From: Telmatactis stephensoni
Lineage: Eukaryota > Cnidaria > Anthozoa > Actiniaria > Isophelliidae
Direction of reading: 5' to 3'
Length of the DNA: 64,000 nt
NCBI GenBank assembly: GCA_029948255.1
Contig: JALIZF010001784.1
Span: 496,001 to 560,000 of the forward strand
The notes beneath the pieces are model-generated. The model was not told the origin of the DNA, ran no database searches, and worked only from the letters and a program-made list of their open reading frames with translations. The position numbers were made by a program, and so were the translations under genes. Positions 12,501 through 20,617 of the stretch are shown in pieces. Within the stretch, counting starts at the first letter, position 1. The number at the start of each line of letters is the position of its first letter.

Positions 12501-15494
12501 CATACGAAATCTACTCTAGTACTTAGGACACCACACACACAGGCATCTCCCTACTCTTCCTGAACACTTGTTCTTTTGCAACCTTCCGGATTAGAGTTAT
12601 TGTAGCGTTTGGAGAGACGGGCCTACAGTTTAATGTCCTTACCCCAGAAGACGTGAAGATCTAATCACTTGTAGAAGTTATTACAAAGGCAGGAACTTCT
12701 AAGTTATTTAAAGACCCTGAGTGTTGGTCCGGCCGAGAATTGAACCCCGACCTCCCGCACGAAAGACCGGCGCTCGACCAAGTAAGCTAACCGTGCGGCG
12801 GTGGGAATGCACATTAAATACGTACGTAAATAGTACGAATACGTACGTAAATAGTACGAATATGTACGTAAATAGTACGAATACGTACGTAAATAGTACA
12901 AATACGTACGTAAATAGTACGAATACGTACGTAAATAGTACAAATACGTACGTAAATAGTACGAATTTAATTGTTTTTCGTCTTCGTTTCGCTAGGACCT
13001 TGTACCTATCACTGAACAGATAACAATCCCCTTCGACTACCACCGCTTCATTATTGGCAACAAAGGCAGCAATGTCCGTCGTATGATGGACGAATTCAAC
13101 GTCAACATTGCCATACCTCCAGCAAAGGACAAATCCGATCTCGTCACTGTAGTCGGATCAAAGTCCCACTTGGAGAAAGCAATGGAGGCTCTCAAAGCGA
13201 AGGTGGCTGACATTGAAGCTGAGAACGAAGACCGGGTACGTAATTGGAAATTTATACTCAGACAAATTATGTGGGAAACCTCAATAGCCCTTTTTTCTCG
13301 AGTTTGCATGCGTATTTGAAGTTTGGACGTTACACTCGCTTCAAAGAAAAACTGTCAGACTTTGATGGGCCAAAAATTCATAACGGAAATGTTTCAGTGC
13401 GAACAGGAGCAAAAAAAGTCATCTAGTTATAAGATTTAGAGAAATTAAACCAACAGCGAATCCAGGAGTTTTCAAAGGGGGTTCCGTTTCTTAAACCCAA
13501 CTGTGTATGAAATATTGTTTGGTCGATGTCGGACCCCTTCGGACCCAAAATAGTCAGGCAGTTTTGAATTGGAAAGGTCAGACAACCTTTTTAGCGGCTT
13601 GGCTGTGGAATTCCACAAACCTTGTGTTCAGCAAAAAGTCAGTAAAAATGGGATTTGGTCAGTAAAAAGTCAGGGAATTTTGTTTTACCAGGAGAGTGGG
13701 AACCCTGTTTATCGTGCAGCAGCATTTATAAATCTGTTTGTTTATAGGCTCTTCGTGCTTTTAAACTTGAAATGGAGATCGACAACAAGTATCATCCTAA
13801 GATCATCGGTCGTAAAGGCGCTGTCGTGACGAACATTCGCACCGAGTATGACGTTAATATTCAATTTCCCAACAAGAATGCTAGAGATGAGGACATGAAC
13901 AAAATCGTGTTGACTGGGTACGAGAGGAACTGCGAAAGAGCACGTGATGCCATCGCTAAGATCGTCCAAGAATTGGTAAGTCACGTGACCTTGCATCTGA
14001 CCAATCAGAAGTCGTGTCGGAAATTGCTTGCGTTAGTTAAAACAGTGGGACTGTACCTTTCGACCGTCTTAAGAAGCCTCTTTAATACGTTTAATCCTTT
14101 ATTACGGCCAGTTATTTTTGGCCGGCTCTCTGTGGCCGTTAACGGGTTCCACTTTAGTGCTATTTAGTGCAAATCAAGGCCTGGACACACGGTGCAACTT
14201 TTTCTGAAACATTGCGCGCAACAGAATATATTTAAGAAAAATTGCATCGTTTGTCCGGTCCTTTAGTTGTTAAATATTTTTAGTGTCTCCATTCCAGTAC
14301 AGTAAATTGTACTTCAAGTCTTTGATTTCTTGTATTGTAGGAAGACCAAATAAGCGTTGAGCTCTTCATTGATCCTCGTATTCATAACCGGTTGATCGGA
14401 TCCAAGGGACGTACCATTCGTAAGTTCATGGATACGTACAAAGTTGACATACGCTTCCCTCGAAGCAAGACCAACGAGCCTGTTGTTATCAGTGGACTTG
14501 CGCCCGATGTTGAAGAAGCTAAAGAACAACTCGAGCTTCTTGAGGAGGAATATGTAAGTGTTTTGTGGATCTGTGCTTCGTCTTTTTCTCTGTTTGTTTT
14601 ACTTTTCTTTGTTGATTTGATCGTTCATTCTCTCTTCATTCCCCTTCTTCCTCTCCCTTGCTTCATTCGTTCTTCTCTCTTCCCTTAGCTCCCCTGCCTT
14701 CGCTCGCTCAGGCTTCCCTTCTTCCCTTCCCTTTCTCCCTCTCTTACTGTCTTCTTTCCTCTCTCTCTCACCTTCAAACCTCCTCTCGTCCTCGCTCCCT
14801 CCCTCTGTTCCTTCTTTTTTTTTCCTTCTTCTTCTTCCTTGATTTCCTTCCCTTCTTCTTTGTTTATCCCACTCTCCCAAATGCAAACTGGAATATATTT
14901 AAGGAATATAAAACGCGCGCGCATGTCTCTGTACTGTGATATAAACACGATGGAAGATGTAGAGCAAGAGGAAAGCAAGCTTAGGAACACGAGGCGTAGC
15001 CGAGTGTTTCTCTTGCTTTTCGAGTGCTCTACATCTTCCAGAATGTTTATATCACAGAACAGAGACATTAGCGATCGTTTTATATTGCTTTTATAAAATA
15101 TTGTCTCTGTCCTCTGATATAAACATGGTAGCCAGCCAATCAGCGCGCGCGTTATATCTCAAGTATTTTATAAAATACCATATTCCCTGTAAATAATGAA
15201 CTTATATTTATACTTCAGATGCAAGACGTTCGTGATGAGATCGAAGAGATCGATTTGATCAGCTACTACATGAACCCACCAAGCAAAACTCCCTCCTCAG
15301 AACCTGCTGGTTACGTGGTCCGTGACGCTCCCTGGAGCACACCACAAGCGTCTTCCAAACAGCCACCCAAGCAACAGTCACACCAGTCTCTGTCCCAACC
15401 ACCTGACACCAGCAATGTCGATGACTTCCCTACTATTGGAACTGGGGCCTCCCCAAAGAATATAGTCTGGGGACAACCAAGGCATGGTCGCTAA
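3578..15494 (+). CDS. HDLBP: Vigilin (multi-KH RNA-binding protein), 3' 18 exons, 5' end outside window
   Basis: Exons: 3578-3796, 4412-4609, 4967-5182, 5565-5879, 6377-6481, 6838-6916, 7972-8111, 8512-8730, 9346-9432, 9815-9946, 10186-10404, 10671-10892, 11251-11565, 11747-11918, 12996-13235, 13748-13975, 14341-14553, 15219-15494. All have GT-AG borders, and phases agree except for one extra base near 11428. They encode about 1197 residues with 15 KH repeats in the vigilin order, then a tail with the family motif VVRDAPW and a final WGQPR. GXXG loops are visible in most repeats (GKGG, GRKG, GAKG, GRGG, GNKG, GSKG). The first KH repeat, the fourth (GPKR) and the eleventh (AKRGE) lack a proper GXXG. 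Vigilin binds RNA at ribosomes and the ER surface and is tied to sterol and lipoprotein biology in vertebrates (family knowledge). The gene lies outside the duplication. Identity is very secure; only the N-terminus is missing. Confidence 0.96.
6100..6365. repeat. Old MITE copy in vigilin intron
   Basis: The sequence is a decayed relative of the inverted-repeat element at 14890-15180. Both share GGAAGATGT..GAGC, a half palindrome reading 'AGGAACACAAG..CTTGTGTTTC', then CTCTGTCCTCTG, ATATAAACA and AGCCAATCAGC followed by TTATATCTTAA. Inverted-repeat arms are recognisable but diverged. Confidence 0.5.
7003..7377. repeat. Pentanucleotide microsatellite (AGAGT)n, about 375 bp
   Basis: Sixty or more near-perfect copies of AGAGT lie in the intron between vigilin exons 6 and 7. 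The two edges are made of the variant AGAAT/AGAAC units. The right edge abuts the 3' end of a LINE fragment on the - strand, whose tail has the same 5-bp period (TTCTA), so the array may have grown from that tail. The true length may be uncertain in the assembly. Confidence 0.95.
7378..7950 (-). mobile_element. 5'-truncated non-LTR retrotransposon (LINE) 3' fragment
   Basis: On the - strand the region holds the C-terminal tail of a reverse-transcriptase ORF with frameshifts. The reading AASIWNELPNEL followed in another frame by KELKSVNSFAKELKL is the usual 'WNxLP' ending of LINE ORF2 proteins. It is followed by a 3' UTR ending CTCTGTAAATAAAG and then a TATTC-type pentamer tail. Only the last few dozen codons remain, so this is a dead 5'-truncated copy. 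The left boundary is exact; the right boundary is approximate. Confidence 0.6.
8853..9192. repeat. Foldback MITE with nested inverted repeat in vigilin intron
   Basis: The outer ends TGTTACATGGTGCC..TCTGCAACTT and the reverse complement of CAGTTGCAG..GTGTAACA match as imperfect inverted repeats of about 30 bp. Nested inside (about 9018-9156) a second inverted repeat pairs ATAGGCCCTTTGCAGCA with TGCTGCAAAGGGCCTAT and GGAGGGCAAAA with TTTTGCCCTCC. Overlapping open frames on both strands here are by-products of the palindrome. Confidence 0.75.
10980..11211. repeat. 232-bp MITE with TAA target duplication (PIF/Harbinger type)
   Basis: The terminal inverted repeats start AGGCGGTGTTACACGAGA and run about 45 bp, with TTTTTAACGACGATTT in both arms. 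The element is flanked on each side by TAA (10977-10979 and 11212-11214). A three-base TAA target duplication is typical of PIF/Harbinger elements. It lies in the intron before vigilin exon 13. Confidence 0.85.
11425..11430 (+). other. One-base frameshift inside vigilin exon 13
   Basis: The reading GAT TGC GTT A GAA GCG GCC has one base too many. Before it the frame gives the conserved KGAKDC stretch of the eleventh KH repeat, and after it a shift gives EAAKTRILEIVQELE, which continues the same repeat. Removing one base from GTTA restores both the family match and the exon phase (314 coding bases plus one from the next exon). It is either a sequencing or assembly indel or a real null allele. 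Confidence 0.9.
11942..12518. repeat. Three tandem copies of the CGTG-rich 150-bp palindromic element
   Basis: Copies lie at about 11942-12087, 12199-12340 and 12370-12518. The last is the most complete: it begins TAGAGCAGATTTCGTATGA and ends TCATACGAAATCTACTCTA. The interior is built of CCGTGCCGTGACCGTG-like steps around a centre AAAAACATTCGAAATT. The same family recurs at 16455, 27549, 31730, 33041, 37531, 51057, 54437 and 56195. Confidence 0.85.
12555..12810 (-). mobile_element. tRNA-derived SINE
   Basis: Reading the - strand from about 12805, a tRNA-like head is visible: an A-box region (TAGCTTACTTGGTCGAGCGCC, 21 bases from about 12792 down) and a B box GGGTTCAATTC. It is followed by GACCAACACTCAGGGTCTTT and a tail region with no coding potential. 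It lies in a vigilin intron. A functional tRNA is unlikely because the acceptor stem does not pair. Confidence 0.65.
12817..12965. repeat. 21-bp minisatellite, about 7 copies
   Basis: The unit AATACGTACGTAAATAGTACG is repeated head to tail directly before the acceptor of vigilin exon 15. As 21 is a multiple of 3 and the unit lacks stops in several frames, it produces open frames on both strands that are not genes. Confidence 0.95.
14565..14875. repeat. Pyrimidine-rich (CT) tract in vigilin intron 17
   Basis: About 300 bases are almost pure C/T on the + strand (TTCCCTCTCTT-like). This low-complexity tract explains the long lysine/glutamate/arginine-rich open frames on the - strand and the serine/leucine/phenylalanine-rich frames on the + strand. 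Confidence 0.9.
14890..15180. repeat. MITE with nested inverted repeats in vigilin intron 17
   Basis: An inner palindrome (14925-15066) runs from GTCTCTGTACTGTGATATAA to its near reverse complement ending ACAGAGAC, with GGAAGATGTAGAGCA in each arm. Outer arms AACGCGCGCGC and GCGCGCGCGTT flank it. An older copy sits at 6100-6365. Confidence 0.8.
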
Positions 15495-16190
15495 GCAACA
15501 CTAAGTGTTCGGAGCCACTTTATTTGTTTATTTTTGACGTTTATTTTTTGATTATTTCAATATTCATCGTTATTATATGAAATCAAATGTTTGCATGAAT
15601 TTTGAACTGCCATCAAAATGCATGTGACCACGCTCACTTAGTCCCTGACACGTGACCTTGCTATGTACCAGGGCCCCTCAACTTTACCGTTTATTAAGCC
15701 CCACAGTTTCATAGTAAAAAAACGAACCCCTTCCAATCTAAAAAGTCTATTCATTTTAATATGTTTTACATTCACTGAATAGAACATACTCATCTTTGAA
15801 GTGTTCGTAATGCTTCAAAACGGGCTCCATTGAAATCAAAATACACATGGAGCCCGGTTCGTGTTTTTCTAGTAATTAACATTCATAGTAGAAAAGTTAT
15901 TAAAATCATGTCGAGTATTCTCGACGCCTTAAATTCGAATCAAAACCAAGCGTAGTCAGTTTAGGTGGCCATCCAGAATCGAGATCGAGACTAAGTGTCT
16001 GGGATTCCGCCCCAAATGGAAACCAAGTGTCTGTTAGGGATTCCACCCCAAAATGAGACCTGGTGTCTGTTTGGGATTCCGCCCCTAAGCTAGGTATGGT
16101 ACAATGTCTTGTTATTATGTGATGTCAGAGAATTATTTTAATGAACTATACTATGGACAAGACAATAAAATAAAACTTCTAAAAATATAC
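15495..16190 (+). other. Vigilin 3' UTR with a threefold 30-35 bp repeat
   Basis: This untranslated region follows the TAA stop at 15492. At about 15995-16090 three imperfect copies of GGGATTCCGCCCC..AAG/CC..GTGTCTG occur in a row. The region ends just before the left edge of the duplication (16201). Confidence 0.75.
16164..16169 (+). terminator. Vigilin poly(A) signal AATAAA
   Basis: AATAAA lies 670 bases after the vigilin stop and about 30 bases before the left duplication breakpoint. It is the only canonical signal in the UTR that I noticed. Confidence 0.75.
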
Positions 16191-16454
16191 CGTGTCATCA
16201 TTGTGTGTGTGCTAGGCTGGGTTCAATGGTGTAGAACGTGATTATCCATCTGGACGGACGGATTATCCATCTGATCATAATTTGTTTCGAAGACGGTTTT
16301 TGTCGAGTTGACGCCGGGTAATTCGTTCAAAATACGTCGACCTAGGCCCGACTGGGGGTATTCTGCTTCTGTAACGTAGAGAATATACTTGGGCAATGCA
16401 TGGAGCATTGCGCGGGGATGGACGTGGCTTTCTTGTGGCGCCGGTTCTAAAATT

Positions 16455-16582
16455 GGAGTAGATTTCGTATGACTGTGAAAACGGTACTGCACACGGTCAC
16501 GGCACGGTCACAGAAGAAATTTCGAATGTTTTTATAGACATTACGGCACGGTCCATCTGGCACTCGTACAAAATCTGCTTTA
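16455..16582. repeat. CGTG-rich palindromic element, copy in duplication A
   Basis: The ends GAGTAGATTTCGTATGACTG and GTACAAAATCTGCTTTA are imperfect inverted repeats with CACGGTCACGGCACGGTCAC inside. The matching copy in duplication B is 37531-37656. Confidence 0.8.
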
Positions 16583-16801
16583 GCTCGCGTAATAGAGATC
16601 TTTCGCATAACTCTGCTCCATATGCTAATGATCTACTATAGTAGGAAACACCTACAAAATATGCAAATCACATGATTCTGAAACAGATCTGAGGCAAATA
16701 ACAATAGTCGCAATTAAGTGTTTACAAAATACTCTGTTTCCAATACACATTTTCTCTGATGACGTTTTATTAAACTTGTAATCAACTGATATCATGGAAT
16801 A

Positions 16802-16940
16802 GTAGAGTGATTGCACGTAACCCGTTGAATTGTACTAGCTAAATAATGCAGAATAGTACTATTAAACAATGGAAAACAAAGGGCTATTTAGTACTAATTA
16901 GATTTTGTACTTTTTCATGGGTTAAGTGCGATCACTCTAC
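16802..16940. repeat. 139-bp MITE nested in the Harbinger element
   Basis: Terminal inverted repeats are GTAGAGTGATTGCACGTAA and its near reverse complement ending GCGATCACTCTAC. The core ATTAAACAATGGAAAACAAA is shared with the element at 2080-2237. Confidence 0.75.
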
Positions 16941-17003
16941 CACTGACACGACTCTAGTGAGCTAAAAATATACACAACTAAACAACTACTGGCTGAAACC
17001 ACT

Positions 17004-17843
17004 TTATTTGTCACTATCATCACTATCACTCTCGTATTTTTTTAAAATACTACTGAGCTTGTCCATCATATCCATTGCTTTGTTGCACATTTTCATGTGG
17101 CTCTTGCTTGCCTTTTGAGCAAATTTTCCTCTGGATCTCTTCGTATTTATTTTCCTTGCGCCTTTATCATTTGTTCCAGATGAGGAAGTCGACGGCATGT
17201 CGGGATCGTTTGACTCGGCCTGTGGAGTTTCGTCACTGGAATTCACGGCACTGGAACTGCTTCCCTCGTTAAGGTTTGAGGCATGAGCGAATTTCTGTGA
17301 TTTCCTTTCCTCTGGGGAGGCCTTGCTCGAGTAGCGAGTGGCTCTTTCCTTTATGGTCTTTGACATTCTCTGCGACTGATCCATTCCCGTGCTTTCATTT
17401 TGCTGGTCGTGACTGGGTATCTTTGACTGACGGATGTGTAGGTCAACTATTCTTTGGATGCGCTTTAGGGCGGATTTGGAGCCTACATTCCTGTAGTATT
17501 CCCTCATTTTTTCATTTTGAAGTTGATTGCCTGTGAAGAGGCTAGTCACGCGTTCTTTGACATTCATAAGGACAACATCCCAGCCTGAAGCAGCGTGCAA
17601 CTGGTAACATTCCAAAACAATTTCTTCCTCTTTTCCCGTTACTTTGAGGCGATGCTGCCGCTTTTTCTTGGGTGGTTCTATAACAAACCAATAAAATATA
17701 TTTGAAAGGACTGAAAGCAGTTTACTTTAAGCGTGGATGTAATGTAATTCTGTTCTCGAGTATAAATCTGCATGCACACCTTGAGATTTTCTTTCTTCGT
17801 CGCTATCCCCAAAATCCACTGGTCTCCAGACCTTAGACGCCAT
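17004..17843 (-). CDS. Harbinger accessory (second-ORF) protein, two exons, 245 aa
   Basis: Exons 17843-17780 and 17677-17004 join in phase (GT-AG). The start ATG at 17843 opens MASKVWRPVDFGDSDEE, followed by a strongly basic patch (PPKKKRQHRLK) that looks like a nuclear localisation signal. A region with WDVVLMNVKERVTSLFTG follows, then a long Ser/Thr/Gln-rich low-complexity part and an acidic end (ESDSDDSDK). Harbinger elements normally carry a second, DNA-binding Myb/SANT-like protein that helps the transposase enter the nucleus and bind DNA. Position and divergent orientation fit that role, but I do not recognise a clear Myb motif. An AATAAA signal overlaps its stop codon (17003-17008). 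Confidence 0.75.
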
Positions 17844-18368
17844 CTCTAGATTAGCAATGTCAATGTATGGACAAGGGCTCTAAAAGTGCACACAATTTAT
17901 AGGATTTATAGGAACGCGAAAGAATAGAGGACGCACAGGGACAAAATACTTTGTTTTCCATTGTTTAATTTATTTAGTGCTCTCTTTATAATTAGATTTG
18001 GTCAGACAAGAACATTCTTTAAAGGAACTTGCTCTTGTGGAACCACCCCAAACATTAAAAGGCGGGTCTTGCATTGTTACTTGTATCTCGACCTACTCTT
18101 CACTGCTCCTATAGTTTTGCATGTCAAAACAAGTGACAAACCACTACGGTAAAGTATTTGGTGCCGTTAAGTCACCAAGGTCTTTCGTGGATTTGGTGTG
18201 AGCGCTCTTAAAATTAAGTCGTCAAGCAAACAAAAGTTGTTTAATTTTTCCTTCATACGCACACGATAAAAGAAAAATAATTTGCAAGTATAGATAAGTA
18301 TAGATAACTCATCTATCAATCGGTAGTGTATGGTTTACCGACCACATGTCATTTAGTTTCTAGTCATC

Positions 18369-19574
18369 ATGCCTAGAGGGGGTTTTCCTAGAGAGCTTCT
18401 GGAAGCTTTCTGTTGTCTGCTTACGTTGCTTACAGCAATTCCGCCGCCATACACTGACGCGTCCATTGAACTGCATGAGATCATCGAAGTTGCTTTGTAC
18501 GTTTTAGTAGTGCTGACGGCGATGCCGAGTCTTCCTGATAATAATTTAATGACTATCATGCAGCGACTTGATCCCACGTTCTGTGGTTTTGATTACAGAG
18601 GTAGGAATTTATTTGTCGCTGTAGAGACTCAGAGATATCTCTTCTGGTTAAACACTGGTGAGCTACCAGAAACTTTGTCAGATGTCACCTTAAGGATATC
18701 TAGAGATTTATCGCGACTGAACCGAAGAGGGAGGAGAAGGCAAAGAATAAGAAGATGCAAACTTAATAACGTCAACAAAGTGTTGCTGACATTTATGTGG
18801 CTAAGAAAATACCCGTGAATAGACACTTTAGCCTTAATCTTCGATGTCAGTCCTACGACTGTCTCTACGATAATACATAGTGTTGTTCCAATTTTGTGGA
18901 GATTTTTTGCGAATCAGGTTTCTTGGCATACCAATGCAGAGTGGAATGCCTTAAGAGGAACTTGGCGTTCATTCCCCGACGCAGTTGGATGCATAGACGG
19001 CACGCCCCATGAAATCTATCGACCTGAAGTGGAGCCCCAAAGGGAATTCTATAGTGGCCATCGTCATTATCATCTCATGAATACACAGTTGATTGTAGAC
19101 GCTCTTGGGAACATTGTATTTCTGCAAGCAGGTTTTCTGGGATCTATGAATGATGCTGGCAATTATATGTTAATGCAAAGAATTGGTCCTGGGACGAACT
19201 ACGATATGCCTAATGGTGTAGTGCTGCTGGCAGATAAAGGATATGCTGATGTTGTACCTTTGTTAACACCCTTTCGCGCCGCCCAAATTCGGCGTTTGCC
19301 CAGGCATGACCAAATGCGTGCGAGGCGATTTAACCGCAGGATGTCGAGGTGCAGAATTATTGTAGAACACACAATTAAACATTTGAAAACCTACCGTGCA
19401 ATCGGCAGCATTTGGCGCCACCCCCGATGGTTTCAGCCAGTAGTAGTTGAGTTGTGTACATTTTTAGCTCAGAGACATGCTCGAGACATGTGGTACTATT
19501 CCACGATATCAGTTGATTACAAGTTTAATTCAGTAAGTGTTGCGTGTAAAATCGTTACAAGTAACATCAGCTAA
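18369..19574 (+). pseudogene. PIF/Harbinger transposase (DDE_Tnp_4) with one in-frame stop
   Basis: One reading frame runs from ATG 18369 to TAA 19572-19574, interrupted only by TGA at 18816-18818 (LRKYP*IDTLAL). The text after the stop continues the expected helix-turn-helix-like stretch (FDVSPTTVSTIIHSVVP). The nuclease domain has all three catalytic residues: D in GCIDGTPHE, D in LLADKGY, E in IVEHTIKHLK. AATAAA follows at 19609. The single nonsense codon probably makes this copy inactive, though it is recent by its near-perfect ends. Related transposases often have another residue between KYP and IDTLA, so TGA looks like a point mutation. Confidence 0.9.
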
Positions 19575-20308
19575 AAAACGTAGATTTCTAAAAGCATGTT
19601 TTTCATGGAATAAAGATTGTTGAAGTCATTAGAGAAAATGTATATTGAAAACAGAGTATTTTGTAAACACTTAATTACGACTATTGATATTTGCCTCAGA
19701 TCTGTTTCAGAATCATGTCATTTGCATATTTTGTAGGTGTTTCCTACTATAGTAGATCATTAGCATATGGAGCAGAGTTATGCGAAAGATCTCTAATAGA
19801 TACACAACTCGGACAACGATCATGTAACTGAAATCGTACTGAAACTGAGAAAGACATTTTATCATGAGGACAAAAAAAAAACCTTAAATAAAAACAAATC
19901 TGCCAAAATGGAACTCGAGGAGACGAAAAATGTGGTTGGTTTGTTGAGTTATGACGTCATTGACGCGCTTCGCTATTATGTGTGAAGTCATCCTTAAATT
20001 CAGTTTATCAGCGACGTCAGCAGTCTCGAAAACGTGTACTTATTGATCTTTTTCCCATTTGTGTAACACTGTTACAAAAATTACAAAAATAATGAAATCA
20101 CTCCACGTGAATATAACATTACATAATACTTCGAAAATTAACGTTTTCGAGAAGCTTCTAGGACGTCAAAGAGCGACGAATTTATTCAATCCAAGTGGAA
20201 TGTTATTATATGTTTTGACTGGCGGAGAACAAAAGATGTTTTCTTTCCTTAACTCCATGATGTCAGCTATTACAAAATTAAAAAAAATCTTTCGTTGAAA
20301 CAAAAAGT

Positions 20309-20332
20309 AAGAGAGAGAGAGAGAGAGAGAGA
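20309..20332. repeat. (GA)n microsatellite upstream of gene A
   Basis: A short GA dinucleotide run upstream of the GTPase gene. The matching run in copy B (42906-42929) is slightly shorter. Confidence 0.9.
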
Positions 20333-20455
20333 AAAGAGCATAGAAAAGGAACTGGCTGAAAAACTATGGAAATGTTGAAAACACCCGGAAATGACGTATG
20401 ATGTGAAGTGATTTCCAAGAAACAGGCTTTCACAGATTTTCACGAAATTAAATTA

Positions 20456-20469
20456 AAGTTTCGATTCAG
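20456..20469 (-). promoter_or_regulatory. ISRE/IRF-like motif upstream of GTPase gene A
   Basis: On the - strand the sequence reads TGAATCGAAACTTT, one mismatch from the core GAAANNGAAACT. It sits about 150 bases before the start codon of gene A. In copy B a small deletion changes it to GAATCGAAGCTT (near 43046-43058). The match may be chance; regulation by interferon-like factors is inference. Confidence 0.25.
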
Positions 20470-20617
20470 CTGTGGCTCGTCAGTCACACACGGTGGCTGT
20501 AAACAATTATAGAGATTATAGTTGTGTGTTTGCTTTACTCCATTAAAGTGAAAATACGATTTTTAGGTTTTAATACGCAATCAGTCGACAAAACTACAGT
20601 CACGTCAGATTTACAAG

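Larger units (their letters stand above)
16595..19793. mobile_element. PIF/Harbinger DNA transposon, 3.2 kb, near complete
   Basis: The terminal inverted repeats start GAGATCTTTCGCATAACTC at both ends and continue with few mismatches for about 150 bp or more. The element is flanked by TAATA (16590-16594 and 19794-19798). Duplication B shows the empty site, CGCGTAATAGATACAC, at the corresponding place near 37665. Inside are two divergently transcribed genes: a DDE transposase (+) and a basic accessory protein (-). A small MITE is nested at 16802-16940. Confidence 0.95.

Noticed and set aside
12704..13043. Open frames on both strands with TYVNSTN or YLRTYSY repeats
   Set aside because: They are translations of the 21-bp minisatellite and of the SINE beside it, in a vigilin intron.
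14599..15068. Charged - strand frames over vigilin intron 17
   Set aside because: They are the complement of the pyrimidine tract and of the MITE arms.
18816..18818. TGA in the transposase as a selenocysteine codon
   Set aside because: No reason for selenium chemistry in a DDE transposase; a point mutation explains it better.
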